NCBI GenBank assembly: GCA_035548125.1
Contig: DASZTV010000025.1
Span: 1-64,000, forward strand
Source: DASZTV01 sp035548125
GTDB lineage: Bacteria > Actinomycetota > Actinomycetes > JAFAQI01
Direction of reading: 5' to 3'
Length of the DNA stretch: 64,000 bases
The number at the start of each line of letters is the position of its first letter. Position 1 is the stretch's first letter. The notes beneath the pieces were generated by a model, which worked only from the letters and a program-made list of their open reading frames with translations, ran no database searches and was not told the DNA's origin. Shown one piece after another: positions 55,202-64,000 of the stretch. The position numbers were made by a program, and so were the translations under genes.

Positions 55202-57283
55202 GTGGGTGCAGCGGGGCAGCCGCTCGAATGGACCGAGACCGACGACCTGGCGGTGAAGGTGGTCCGGGCCCTCGCCATGGATGCCGTCCAAGCAGCCGGC
55301 AACGGGCATCCCGGCACTGCGATGAGCCTCGCGCCGGCGGCGTACCTGCTGTTCCAGCGCCTGATGCGGCACGACCCGACGGATCCCGGGTGGATCGGCC
55401 GCGACCGGTTCGTGCTCAGCTGCGGTCACTCCAGCCTGACCCTTTACATCCAGCTGTTCCTGGCCGGCTACGGGCTCACGATCGAAGACCTCAAGCTCCT
55501 CCGTCAGTGGGGCTCGCTCACCCCGGGGCACCCGGAGCACGGTCACACCGCCGGCGTCGAGACCACCACCGGCCCGCTCGGCCAAGGCGTCGCCAACGCG
55601 GTGGGCATGGCGATGGCCGCCCGGTACGAACGGGGCCTGTTCGACCCGGACGCCAAGCCCGGCAAGAGCCCGTTCGACCACCTGATCTGGTGCTTCGCCT
55701 CCGACGGCGACATCGAAGAGGGAATCTCCGGCGAGGCAAGCTCGATCGCGGGCCACCAGCAGCTCGGCAACCTCGTCCTGCTGTACGACGACAACCACAT
55801 CTCGATCGAGGGTGACACGAAGGTCGCGCTCTCCGAGGACGTGGCGGCGCGCTACGCCGCCTACGGCTGGCACACCCTCCACATCTCCGACGTCAACGAC
55901 GTCCAGGCCGTCTACGACGCGTTCGAGGCGGCGCGCGCCGAGACCGCACGCCCCACGCTGATCTCGGTCCGCTCGATCATCGGCTGGCCCGCTCCCACGC
56001 TGCAGAACACGGGCAAGGCCCACGGCGCCGCACTCGGTGCCGAGGAGGTCGCCGCGACGAAGAAGATCCTCGGCTTCGACCCGGCAGTGTCGTTCCACTG
56101 CCCGGACGAGGTCCTGGCACGCACCCGCCAGGTGGTCGACCGCGGCCGTGAGGCTCACGCGGCGTGGCAGCAGGACTTCGACGCATGGGCCGCGGCGAAC
56201 CCCGAGCGCGCGGCGGAGCTGCAGCGGATCAGCGAACGCCGGACACCCGCCGGATGGGACGCCAAACTGCCGGACTTCGCCGGCGAGACGTCGATCTCGA
56301 CCCGCAAGGCCAGCGGAGCCGTCATCAACGCTCTCGCGTCGGTGATGCCCGAGCTGTGGGGTGGCTCCGCCGACCTCGCCGAGAGCAACAACACCGAGAT
56401 CGAGGGCGCCGACTCCTTCCTGCCGGAATCACACGGCGGCTCGCCGTACGGCCGGATCCTTCACTTCGGGATCCGTGAGCACGCCATGGGCGCGATCATG
56501 AACGGCATCACGCTGCACGGCGGCACGCGCGTGTTCGGTGGCACCTTCCTGACGTTCTCCGACTACATGCGCGGATCGGTGCGCCTCGCGGCCCTGATGA
56601 AGCTGCCGGTGACCTACATCTGGACACACGACTCGATCGGGTTGGGTGAGGACGGCCCGACGCACCAGCCGATCGAGCACCTCGCCGCGCTGCGCGCGAT
56701 CCCCGGCCTCGACGTGGTGCGGCCCGCGGACGCCACCGAGACGACCGTCGCATGGCGGACGATCATCGAGCACATCGACCGCCCGGCCGGGCTGATCCTG
56801 TCCCGGCAGAACCTGCCGGTGCTCGACCGTTCCGCCCTCGCTTCCGCCGAAGGCGCGGCCCGCGGCGGCTACGTCCTCGCCGAGGCCTCCAGCGGGACCG
56901 CCGAGGTGATCATCATCGCGACGGGAAGCGAGGTGCAGATCGCGCTCGCCGCACGCGACCAGCTCGAGGCCGACGGAACCCCGGTCCGGGTCGTGTCGAT
57001 GCCCTGCCGCGAGTGGTTCGAGGCGCAGGACCTCGCCTACCAGCAGGAGGTCCTGCCACCGCGGATCAAGGCGCGGGTCTCGGTCGAGGCAGCCGTTGCG
57101 CTGGGCTGGCGGGACTTCGTGGGCGACCACGGGGAATGCGTCTCGATCGAGCATTTCGGTGCCAGCGCGCCGTACCAGATCCTGTTCGAGCAGTTCGGAT
57201 TCACCGCGGATCGGGTGGTGGCCGCCGCGCACGCAAGCCTGTCGAAGGTGGGCGCCACCAAGGGCTCTACGACGGGGAACTAG
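55202..57283 (+). CDS. tkt: Transketolase
   Basis: 693 residues. Thiamine diphosphate motifs GDGDIEEGISGEASSIAG and N-terminal HPGTAMSLAPAAYLLFQRL; GPLGQGVANAVGMAMA and THDSIGLGEDGPTHQPIEHL in the Pyr domain. It moves two-carbon units in the pentose phosphate pathway. GTG has GGGAG 8 bases upstream. Begins a run of pentose-phosphate genes (55202-63260). Confidence 0.97.
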   Translation: MGAAGQPLEWTETDDLAVKVVRALAMDAVQAAGNGHPGTAMSLAPAAYLLFQRLMRHDPTDPGWIGRDRFVLSCGHSSLTLYIQLFLAGYGLTIEDLKLLRQWGSLTPGHPEHGHTAGVETTTGPLGQGVANAVGMAMAARYERGLFDPDAKPGKSPFDHLIWCFASDGDIEEGISGEASSIAGHQQLGNLVLLYDDNHISIEGDTKVALSEDVAARYAAYGWHTLHISDVNDVQAVYDAFEAARAETARPTLISVRSIIGWPAPTLQNTGKAHGAALGAEEVAATKKILGFDPAVSFHCPDEVLARTRQVVDRGREAHAAWQQDFDAWAAANPERAAELQRISERRTPAGWDAKLPDFAGETSISTRKASGAVINALASVMPELWGGSADLAESNNTEIEGADSFLPESHGGSPYGRILHFGIREHAMGAIMNGITLHGGTRVFGGTFLTFSDYMRGSVRLAALMKLPVTYIWTHDSIGLGEDGPTHQPIEHLAALRAIPGLDVVRPADATETTVAWRTIIEHIDRPAGLILSRQNLPVLDRSALASAEGAARGGYVLAEASSGTAEVIIIATGSEVQIALAARDQLEADGTPVRVVSMPCREWFEAQDLAYQQEVLPPRIKARVSVEAAVALGWRDFVGDHGECVSIEHFGASAPYQILFEQFGFTADRVVAAAHASLSKVGATKGSTTGN

Positions 57284-57303
57284 GCAAGACGAGGGAGAGA
57301 ACC

Positions 57304-58419
57304 ATGACCGACCCGCTCAAGCAGCTCTCCGACGCAGGCGTCGCGATCTGGCTCGACGACCTGTCGCGTGAACGGCTGGTCGGCGGCGGCCTGGCCGCCC
57401 TCGTTCGTGACAGCCACGTCGTCGGCATCACGACCAACCCGACCATCTTCCAGAAGGCGATCAGCGGCAGCGAGATCTACGACGACCAGTTCCGTGACCT
57501 CGCCGTCCGCGGCGTCGGGGTGGACGAGTCGCTGCGCATGGTGACGGCATTCGACGTGCGGGAGGCGTGCGACGTGCTGCGTCCGGCCTACGACGCCAGC
57601 GACGGCGTCGACGGCCGCGTTTCGATCGAGGTCGGACCGGCGATCGCCAACAACACCGAGGCGACGATCGCGGAGGCGCGCGCACTGTGGTGGCTGGTCG
57701 ACCGGCCGAACCTCTTCATCAAGATTCCGGCGACCAAAGCGGGCATCCCGGCGATCGCCCAGATGCTCAGCGAGGGCATCAGCATCAACGTCACGCTGAT
57801 CTTCTCGCTCGAACGCTACGGCGAGGTGATCGACGCCTTCCTCGACGGGGTCGAGCGCGCCCGGGTCGCGGGCCACGACCTGACGAAGCTCGGATCGGTC
57901 GCATCGTTCTTCGTCTCACGCGTCGATTCCGAGGTTGACGCGCGACTGGACAAGATCGGTAGCGACGCCGCTAAGGCACTCCGGGGGAAGGCCGCCGTCG
58001 CGAACGCCCGACTCGCCTACGAGCTCTACGAGCAGAAGCTGTCCGGGCCGAGGTGGGAGGCCCTCGTCGCCGCGGGCGCGAAGCCGCAGCGTCCGCTGTG
58101 GGCATCGACCTCGACCAAGGACCCGGCGTACGACGACACGATGTACGTCGTCGACCTGGTCGCGCCCGGCACCGTCAACACGATGCCGGAGCCGACGATT
58201 CGCGCCGTCGCCGACCACGGCCGGATCACGGGCGACACCATCCGGCCCAACTATGCGGACGCCCACGAGGTGCTCAACGCCCTCGCGGAGATCGGCATCG
58301 ACTACGACGACGTGGTCCGAGTGCTCGAGGAAGAGGGCGTCGAGAAGTTCGTCGCCTCCTGGAACGAGCTCGTCGAGTCGACGAAGAAAGAGCTCGAGCA
58401 GCTCGCCCCCGCCAAGTGA
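57304..58419 (+). CDS. tal: Transaldolase
   Basis: 371 residues, subfamily with GITTNPTIFQKAISGS and Schiff-base lysine in LFIKIPATKAG; GISINVTLIFSLERY and SVASFFVSRVD follow. Class of longer actinobacterial/cyanobacterial transaldolase. ATG has GGGAGA 8 bases upstream. Its TGA overlaps the pgi ATG (TGATG). Confidence 0.97.
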   Translation: MTDPLKQLSDAGVAIWLDDLSRERLVGGGLAALVRDSHVVGITTNPTIFQKAISGSEIYDDQFRDLAVRGVGVDESLRMVTAFDVREACDVLRPAYDASDGVDGRVSIEVGPAIANNTEATIAEARALWWLVDRPNLFIKIPATKAGIPAIAQMLSEGISINVTLIFSLERYGEVIDAFLDGVERARVAGHDLTKLGSVASFFVSRVDSEVDARLDKIGSDAAKALRGKAAVANARLAYELYEQKLSGPRWEALVAAGAKPQRPLWASTSTKDPAYDDTMYVVDLVAPGTVNTMPEPTIRAVADHGRITGDTIRPNYADAHEVLNALAEIGIDYDDVVRVLEEEGVEKFVASWNELVESTKKELEQLAPAK

Positions 58420-60032
58420 TGGACTCCGACAGAATCGACGCGGGGGGCATCACGCTGCGATTCGCGGGTGGGGAGCTGATCGCCGCCCGCGATCGAGCGA
58501 TCGCGGACAACAAGGGGATTGCGGCCCGGATCGCGGCCAAGGACGCCGGGCTGTGGGGCCCCGAAGCCGCCGCGGAGGCGAAGGTCCGGCTCGGCTGGCT
58601 CGACTGTGTGACCGTCTCCCGCCCGCTGGTCGCGGAGATCGAGCAGCTGCGGGCCACGTTGCGCAGCGAAGGCGTCGACCATGTCGTCCTGTGCGGCATG
58701 GGCGGCTCGTCGCTCGCCCCTGAGGTGATCACGGCGACCTACGGCGCCGAGCTCACCACCTTGGACACGACCGACCCAGGCCAGGTCGGAACGGCGCTGG
58801 CCGACCGGATCGAGCGCACCGTCGTGGTGGTGTCGAGCAAGAGCGGCGGGACCCTGGAGACCGACAGCCACCGGCGGGCCTACGAGCAGGCGTTCCGGGA
58901 CGCCGGGATCGATCCGGTGGGGCGGATCGTCGTCGTCACCGACCCCGGCTCGCCGCTGCAGCGGCTCGCGGCGGAAGCGGGTTACCGGGTGTTCGAGGCG
59001 GATCCGAACATCGGCGGCCGCTACAGCGCGCTCAGCGCCTTCGGCCTGGTGCCGAGCGGCCTTGCCGGCGTACCGGTCGGCGAGCTCCTGGACGCCGCGG
59101 AAGCAGTCGCCAAGACGCTTGCCGGCGATTACGGCAACGCTGCGGTTGCGCTGGGCGCGGCGCTCGGCGAGTACGGCGTCGACGGCCACGACAAGGTCGT
59201 CATCGCCGACGCCGGCTCCGGCATCGTCGGCTTCGGGGACTGGGCCGAGCAGCTGCTCGCCGAGTCGACCGGGAAGAACGGCCGCGGCCTGCTGCCGGTC
59301 GTCGTCCAGAGTCCGCAGTCCCCCGGTTTCGACTCGCTGCCGGACACCCACCTGGTGACGATCGGGGCCACAGCACCCGAACAGGGGACGGCAGTCGAGG
59401 GATCGCTCGGCGCGCAGTTCCTCGCGTGGGAGTTCGCGACCGCGGTAGCGGGTCTGCTGCTCGGCATCGACCCGTTCAACCAGCCCAACGTCCAAGAGTC
59501 GAAGGACAACACCAAGGCCGTTCTGGAGCACGCCGGCGAGGGCCCGCTGCCCACCGGAGAGCCGCTGTTCAGCGACGGTCCGATCGAGGTCTACGGCGAG
59601 GCGGCCGACGTCGGTGGCGCTACCGACCTCGCCGGGGTGATCGACGCGCTGCTCCACGCCGTACCGGGGCACGGATATCTGGCCGTCATGGCGTACCTCG
59701 ACCGCCTGGGTGACAGCGCCGCCGCCGAGGTGCGCGACCTGCTCGCCGCGCGAATCCCCCACCCGGTGACGTTCGGGTGGGGACCGCGGTTCCTGCACTC
59801 CACGGGACAGTTCCACAAGGGCGGGCCACCGGTCGGAGTGTTCCTCCAGATCACCGGCGCGACCGACGCCGATGTGGCGATCCCGGGTCAGCCCTTCGGC
59901 TTCGCCCGGCTCCAGCTCGCGCAGGCACTCGGCGACATCCAGGCGCTCCGCGCGCGATCGCGGCCCGCCGTACGCCTGCACCTCACCGATCGCGCGGCGG
60001 GAATCGCGGCGCTGCTGAAGGCGGCGCGTTGA
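58419..60032 (+). CDS. pgi: Glucose-6-phosphate isomerase
   Basis: 537 residues. SIS-domain sugar binding motifs MGGSSLAPEVITATYG and VVSSKSGGTLETDS, with catalytic-region GGRYSALSAFGLVPSGLAG and ESKDNTKAVLEH. It is the Pgi type related to the C-terminal half of bifunctional transaldolase/Pgi proteins. TGATG overlap with tal; its TGA overlaps the zwf TTG. Confidence 0.95.
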   Translation: MDSDRIDAGGITLRFAGGELIAARDRAIADNKGIAARIAAKDAGLWGPEAAAEAKVRLGWLDCVTVSRPLVAEIEQLRATLRSEGVDHVVLCGMGGSSLAPEVITATYGAELTTLDTTDPGQVGTALADRIERTVVVVSSKSGGTLETDSHRRAYEQAFRDAGIDPVGRIVVVTDPGSPLQRLAAEAGYRVFEADPNIGGRYSALSAFGLVPSGLAGVPVGELLDAAEAVAKTLAGDYGNAAVALGAALGEYGVDGHDKVVIADAGSGIVGFGDWAEQLLAESTGKNGRGLLPVVVQSPQSPGFDSLPDTHLVTIGATAPEQGTAVEGSLGAQFLAWEFATAVAGLLLGIDPFNQPNVQESKDNTKAVLEHAGEGPLPTGEPLFSDGPIEVYGEAADVGGATDLAGVIDALLHAVPGHGYLAVMAYLDRLGDSAAAEVRDLLAARIPHPVTFGWGPRFLHSTGQFHKGGPPVGVFLQITGATDADVAIPGQPFGFARLQLAQALGDIQALRARSRPAVRLHLTDRAAGIAALLKAAR

Positions 60033-61564
60033 TACCTCCCGGCAGCGCGGGAAACCTGCTGCGCGATCCGCGCGACCGACGCCTACCGCGGGTCCCAGGT
60101 CCGTGCGCGATCGTCGTGTTCGGCGTGACCGGCGACCTGTCGCGCAAGAAGCTGATCCCTGCCATCTACGACCTCTCCAACCGCGGCTTGCTCCCGCCGG
60201 GATTTGCCTTGCTCGGATTCGCGAGGCGCGACTGGGACGTCGGCGACTTCGAGTCGCTCGCCAAGCAGGCGGCGCAGGAGCACGCGCGGACCGAGTTCCG
60301 CGAGGACGTCTGGCGGCGGGTCGCCTCCTCGCTGCAGTTCCTGCCCGGCTCCTTCGACGACGACGCCGCGTTCGACAACCTTGCGCAGACGCTGATCGAC
60401 CTCGAGGCCAGCCACGGCATCCACGGCAACGCCGCGTTCTACCTGTCGATCCCGCCGGCTGCCTTCCCGGTGGTGCTCAAGCAGATGCAGCGCACCGGCA
60501 TGGCCGACAACGAGAAGTCCGGCGGCTGGCGGAGGGTCGTCGTCGAGAAGCCGTTCGGCCACGACCTCGCCTCCGCGCGCGAGCTCAATGACCTCGTCGA
60601 CGACGTGTTCTCCCCCGGCGACGTGTTCCGCATCGACCACTACCTGGGCAAGGAGACGGTGCAGAACATGTTGGCGTTGCGGTTCGCCAACACGCTGTTC
60701 GAGCCGATCTGGAACTCCAACTACGTCGACTCCATCCAGATCACGATGGCCGAGGACGTCGGCATCGGCAGCCGCGCCGGCTTCTACGACACCGCAGGCG
60801 CAGCTCGCGACGTCCTGCAGAACCACCTGCTGCAACTGCTCGCGCTGACCGCGATGGAGGAGCCGGTCTCCTTCGACGCCGAGGCGATCCGGATCGAGAA
60901 ACTGAAGGTGCTCAACGCGATCTCGCTTCCCGAGGACCTCGGCCGCTACGCCATCCGCGGGCAGTACGACCAAGGCTGGCTGGCCGGTCAGCGGGTTCCG
61001 TCCTACCTCGACGAGGAGAACGTTCCGAAGGACTCCAGGACGGAGACCTACGCGGCGGTTCGGCTCGGGGTCGAGACCCGTCGATGGGGCGGCGTGCCGT
61101 TCTATCTCCGCACCGGGAAGCGGCTTCCTCGGCGCGTCACCGAGATCGCCGTCATCTTCAAGGCCGCGCCGCACCTGCCGTTCGACGCCACCGACACCAC
61201 GGAGCTCGGCCACAACCAGCTCGTCGTCCGCGTACAGCCCGACGAAGGCGTGACCCTGCGCTTCGGCTCGAAGGTCCCGGGGTCGGCGATGGAGGTACGT
61301 GACGTGTCGATGGACTTCCTGTACGGCGAGGCCTTCACCGAGTCTTCCCCGGAGGCCTACGAGCGGCTGATCCTCGACGTGCTGCTCGGCGACGCCACGT
61401 TGTTCCCCCGCAACGAGGAAGTCGACGCGTCGTGGCGGGTGATCGACCGGCTCGAAGAGTTCTGGTCGGGGACGTCACCGGAGAAGTACCGCGCGGGCGA
61501 GTGGGGACCTCGCGGGGCCGACGAGATGCTCGCCGCGGACGGCCGGACCTGGCGGCGCCCATGA
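60029..61564 (+). CDS. zwf: Glucose-6-phosphate 1-dehydrogenase
   Basis: 511 residues. NADP loop FGVTGDLSRKKLIPAIYDL (31-49), EKPFGHD (173-179) and catalytic RIDHYLGKE (201-209, His204). TTG start (60029-60031) overlaps the pgi stop; the first residues read LIPPGSAGNLLRD. It makes 6-phosphogluconolactone and NADPH. ATGA overlap with opcA. Confidence 0.96.
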   Translation: MIPPGSAGNLLRDPRDRRLPRVPGPCAIVVFGVTGDLSRKKLIPAIYDLSNRGLLPPGFALLGFARRDWDVGDFESLAKQAAQEHARTEFREDVWRRVASSLQFLPGSFDDDAAFDNLAQTLIDLEASHGIHGNAAFYLSIPPAAFPVVLKQMQRTGMADNEKSGGWRRVVVEKPFGHDLASARELNDLVDDVFSPGDVFRIDHYLGKETVQNMLALRFANTLFEPIWNSNYVDSIQITMAEDVGIGSRAGFYDTAGAARDVLQNHLLQLLALTAMEEPVSFDAEAIRIEKLKVLNAISLPEDLGRYAIRGQYDQGWLAGQRVPSYLDEENVPKDSRTETYAAVRLGVETRRWGGVPFYLRTGKRLPRRVTEIAVIFKAAPHLPFDATDTTELGHNQLVVRVQPDEGVTLRFGSKVPGSAMEVRDVSMDFLYGEAFTESSPEAYERLILDVLLGDATLFPRNEEVDASWRVIDRLEEFWSGTSPEKYRAGEWGPRGADEMLAADGRTWRRP

Positions 61565-62538
61565 CCACCACCCTGTGGGACACCACCGGTACCGACGTCG
61601 TCAAGGCGCTCCTCGCCGAGCGGCGCGCCGCCGGCGCGCTCGCCTCCGGCCTCGCCTTGACCCTTGTCGTCGTGGTCGACGAGAAGCGCGTCCAGGAGGC
61701 GGAGCAGGCGGCGACGGTCGCCGCCGCTGCCCATCCCTGCCGGCTGATCGTGGTGGTCCGGCACTCGATCAACGCGGACATCCGGCTCGACGCGGAGGTG
61801 CAGATCGGCGGGCGGCTCGGTTCCACCGAGGCGGTCGTGATGCGCATGTACGGCCGGCTCGCGCTGCACGCCGAGTCCGTCGTCCTCCCGCTTCTGGCCC
61901 CCGACGCACCGGTGGTCACGTGGTGGCACGGCGCGCCACCGGCGGAGATCGCGACCGACGCGCTCGGCGTCCTCGCCAACCGGCGGGTGACCGACTGCGC
62001 ACAAGCGGCGGACCCGCTCGCGGCGCTGAACACCCGGGCGCAGGACTTCGTCCTCGGCGACACGGACCTGTCGTGGACTCGGTGCACCGCGTGGCGGTCG
62101 TTGTTGGCGTCCGCACTCGACGGTGTCGAGGGCGAGCCCGTGTCGGCGTCGGTGTCCGCCGAAGCCGGCAACCCGAGCGCCGCGCTGCTCACCGGCTGGC
62201 TCAGCTCCCGGCTCCGCCTCGCGACGAGCTCCGAGACGAGCCATGGCCCCGGCATCACCGCGGTCGAGATCGTGATGCGCCGCCCTGACGGCAGCGACTG
62301 CGCGATCAAGATCGACCGGCCCGACGGGACATCGGCAACCTTGCGCCGCGGCGACGAAGAGCCTCGCCAGCTGCCCCTCCCGCGGCGTGCTCCGGGTGAC
62401 CTGCTCGCCGAAGAGCTGCGCCGGATGGATCCGGACGCGGTCTACGCGGAGTCGCTCACCAGCTGCACCGACGTCGCGCTGGACAACACGCCTCGTAGCC
62501 GCATCCTGGTCTGGCGCGATCCGGCACTCGCCGAGTGA
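61561..62538 (+). CDS. opcA: OpcA, allosteric activator/assembly protein of G6PDH
   Basis: 325 residues. OpcA family motifs ARGRISPCRTVVV-like AHPCRLIVVVRHSINADIRL and SVVLPLLAPDAPVVTWWHG, DYTDLNWARL-like VLGDTDLSWTRCTAWRSLLA. In cyanobacteria and actinobacteria OpcA is needed for or tunes G6PDH activity. ATG overlaps the zwf stop; GTGA overlap to pgl. Confidence 0.93.
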   Translation: MTTTLWDTTGTDVVKALLAERRAAGALASGLALTLVVVVDEKRVQEAEQAATVAAAAHPCRLIVVVRHSINADIRLDAEVQIGGRLGSTEAVVMRMYGRLALHAESVVLPLLAPDAPVVTWWHGAPPAEIATDALGVLANRRVTDCAQAADPLAALNTRAQDFVLGDTDLSWTRCTAWRSLLASALDGVEGEPVSASVSAEAGNPSAALLTGWLSSRLRLATSSETSHGPGITAVEIVMRRPDGSDCAIKIDRPDGTSATLRRGDEEPRQLPLPRRAPGDLLAEELRRMDPDAVYAESLTSCTDVALDNTPRSRILVWRDPALAE

Positions 62539-63260
62539 CGGACCTGACCTCGCTCGTCGTCACTCACCGTGACGCCGACGTCCTGGCGCAGGCGGTCGCC
62601 GCCCGGGCGATCACCGCGATCACGGACGCCCAGGCGGCGCGCGGCAGCGCCTCGATAGTGCTGACAGGGGGCGGCATCGGAGGCGCCACACTGCGCGCCG
62701 TCGCCGCCTCGGCGCTTCGCGACACCGTCGACTGGGGCCGCCTGGACGTCTGGTGGGGCGACGAGCGGTTCCTGCCCGCCGGGCACCCGGAACGCAACGA
62801 GACCCAGGCCCGTGACGCGCTGCTCGACCACGTGCCGGTAGATCCGGTCCGGGTCCACCCCATGGCGGCCAGCGACGGTCCGGCCGGTGCGGACCTCGAG
62901 GCCGCGGCCGGCCGGTACGTCGACGCGCTCGCAGCGGCCGGCGATCCGGCCTTCGACGTGCTGCTGCTGGGCGTCGGTCCCGACGGCCATGTCGCGTCGT
63001 TGTTCCCCGGCCTACCGGGCTTGGCGGACGAGCGACCCGCCCTCCCGGTGCGCAACTCCCCCAAGCCGCCACCAGAGCGCATCTCGCTGGGCCTCAGCGC
63101 CATCAACCGTGCCAGGGAGGTCTGGCTCGTGGCCGCCGGCGAGGAGAAGGCCGCCGCGGTCGCGTCCGCCCTGAACGGCGGAAGCGAACCCGCGGCCCGC
63201 GTAGCCGGCAAGGAAGCCACCAGGTGGCTCCTGGACCAAGCGGCCGCCGCCGCCCTCTAG
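62535..63260 (+). CDS. pgl: 6-Phosphogluconolactonase
   Basis: 241 residues, DevB/Pgl family: WWGDERFLPAGHPERNETQA and VLLLGVGPDGHVASLFPG carry the active-site Asp and His; typical GGxT-like region near residue 37 (VLTGGGIGGATLRAV). Hydrolyses 6-phosphogluconolactone. GTG overlaps the opcA stop. Converges on secG with 18 bases between. Confidence 0.95.
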   Translation: MTDLTSLVVTHRDADVLAQAVAARAITAITDAQAARGSASIVLTGGGIGGATLRAVAASALRDTVDWGRLDVWWGDERFLPAGHPERNETQARDALLDHVPVDPVRVHPMAASDGPAGADLEAAAGRYVDALAAAGDPAFDVLLLGVGPDGHVASLFPGLPGLADERPALPVRNSPKPPPERISLGLSAINRAREVWLVAAGEEKAAAVASALNGGSEPAARVAGKEATRWLLDQAAAAAL

Positions 63261-63263
63261 GCC

Positions 63264-63278
63264 CTCGCAGGGAGCGAG
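63264..63278. terminator. Possible bidirectional terminator between pgl and secG
   Basis: CTCGC (63264-63268) pairs with GCGAG (63274-63278) around AGGGA, in the gap between convergent genes. Short stem, no T-run. Confidence 0.35.
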
Positions 63279-63506
63279 CTACTTGAGGAGGAGGCCGATG
63301 CCGATGATGCAGCCGAACCAGAGGACGCCGCAGATGATCGTGAGCCGGTCGAGGTTCTTCTCCACGACCGAGGATCCGGACAGCGTCGAGGACACGCCGC
63401 CGCCGAACAAATCGGACAGGCCGCCACCTTTGCCGCGGTGCAGCAGGACGAGCAGCATCAACAGCAGGCTGACGATGATCAGCAGGATGGAGAGCGCGGT
63501 GACCAC
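63279..63506 (-). CDS. secG: SecG, preprotein translocase subunit
   Basis: 75 residues, two transmembrane helices flanking LLHRGKGGGLSDLFGGGVSS, the conserved SecG loop. Part of the SecYEG channel. GTG start. Upstream lies the permease gene on the same strand with 44 bases between, without a clear promoter. Confidence 0.95.
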   Translation of the reverse strand: MVTALSILLIIVSLLLMLLVLLHRGKGGGLSDLFGGGVSSTLSGSSVVEKNLDRLTIICGVLWFGCIIGIGLLLK

Positions 63507-63550
63507 GCCTCCAGTGTGTCAGATCGGCGCGGCGGGCTCCCTCGCCAGCC

Positions 63551-64000
63551 TCAGCTGAGCCGAACCCGCGGATCGAGGATCGCGTACAGGATGTCGACCA
63601 CGATGTTCGCCACCACGACGGCCGCAGACGCCACGACCACGATCCCGAGGATCACCGGCAGGTCCTGGTTGCTGATCGCCTGCACGGCGGTGTACCCGAG
63701 ACCCTGCATGCTGAAGACCGTCTCGGTGACCACCGCCCCGCCGATCAGTACGGCGACGTCGATGCCGAACTGCGTGACGATCGGCGTCAGCGCCGCTCGT
63801 AGCCCGTGCCGCAGGACGACCCGGCGTTCCGACAGCCCTTTCGCGCGCGCCGTCCGGATGTAGTCCTCACCGAGGACGTCGAGCATCGACGATCGGGACA
63901 GCCGGGTGTAGGCAGCGGCGCTGACGACCGCAAGGGTGATCCACGGCAGGATCAGGTGATGCGCCCACTGCAGCGGGTTGCTGGTGAAGTCGACGTACCC
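63551..64000 (-). CDS. DppB/OppB-type ABC transporter permease, C-terminal part
   Basis: 149 residues visible; the N-terminal part lies beyond base 64000. Reading the reverse strand gives WITLAVVSAAAYTRLSRSSM then the EAA-like loop EDYIRTARAKGLSERRVVLR and transmembrane helices with VFSMQGLGYTAVQAISNQD. It is the inner-membrane permease of a peptide/nickel or related uptake system; the partner genes should lie to the right. Confidence 0.9.
   Translation of the reverse strand, partial: GYVDFTSNPLQWAHHLILPWITLAVVSAAAYTRLSRSSMLDVLGEDYIRTARAKGLSERRVVLRHGLRAALTPIVTQFGIDVAVLIGGAVVTETVFSMQGLGYTAVQAISNQDLPVILGIVVVASAAVVVANIVVDILYAILDPRVRLS

Noticed and set aside
57304..60032. Possible fused transaldolase/isomerase gene
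   Set aside because: TGA at 58417-58419 ends tal cleanly and ATG of pgi overlaps it; two separate proteins.

Overview
The window is very GC-rich and densely packed. Most start codons are ATG or GTG, with some TTG. Genes commonly overlap by ATGA, GTGA or TGATG, and hairpins that could be terminators have no U-tract. Together with the family content (DUF3039, MurT/GatD, OpcA, a SufR-led suf operon, AcnR next to aconitase, NCS1 permease, MpaB-type oxygenase) this points to a member of the Actinomycetota. The right half keeps, from memory, much of the gene neighbourhood of Mycobacterium tuberculosis Rv1440-Rv1475: secG, pgl, opcA, zwf, tal, tkt, ctaB, ABC pair, sufR to sufT, ABC-F, small HTH, enoyl-CoA hydratase, acyl-CoA dehydrogenase, acnR, acn. 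The genus cannot be fixed from the sequence.

Layout. 1-4943: reverse-strand acyl-CoA metabolism (biotin carboxylase, carboxyltransferase), an aldo/keto reductase, a SpoU-type RNA methyltransferase and a class II aldolase. 4993-12587: DUF3039, an unknown protein, a TetR regulator with a secreted protein of unknown function facing an MpaB-like oxygenase, a quinone oxidoreductase and the TldD/TldE protease pair. 12617-16215: dodecin, Crp/Fnr regulator, universal stress protein, bifunctional sirohaem enzyme, uracil phosphoribosyltransferase. Together with 16220-18101 (a yeast-type cytosine deaminase and an NCS1 permease) the last gene forms a complete cytosine uptake and salvage operon. 18236-20979: small proteins and the MurT/GatD lipid II amidation pair. 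20949-27942: a reverse-strand, tightly coupled run of sirtuin, AMP-forming acyl-CoA synthetase, active and degenerate M16 peptidases and a membrane protein with an alkaline-phosphatase-like outer domain. 28062-34656: alpha/beta hydrolase, OsmC, Zn-alcohol dehydrogenase, AcnR, aconitase and an atypical SDR. 34683-42605: membrane protein, ABC exporter, acyl-CoA dehydrogenase, enoyl-CoA hydratase, HTH protein, ABC-F protein and an MFS transporter. 42602-50112: suf iron-sulfur assembly operon sufR-B-D-Rieske-C-S-U-T, in which SufB carries a 384-residue LAGLIDADG intein. 50178-55121: ABC-2 exporter, MFS exporter, ferritin-like protein, haem O synthase. 55202-63260: transketolase, transaldolase, glucose-6-phosphate isomerase, G6PDH, OpcA and 6-phosphogluconolactonase, the last five joined by stop/start overlaps except tkt-tal. 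63279-64000: SecG and a truncated DppB/OppB-type permease.

No tRNA, rRNA, CRISPR array, insertion sequence or prophage was seen. No gene-free stretch exceeds about 210 bases; the longest (12824-13030) holds a strong hairpin. The only clear mobile element is the SufB intein. The most interesting non-coding signals are a perfect 14-base palindrome upstream of an MFS exporter, a 16-base inverted repeat at 27963-28046, a small inverted repeat between the TetR and MpaB genes, and a recurrent TAnnnT hexamer placed 6-7 bases before start codons, suggesting leaderless transcripts.
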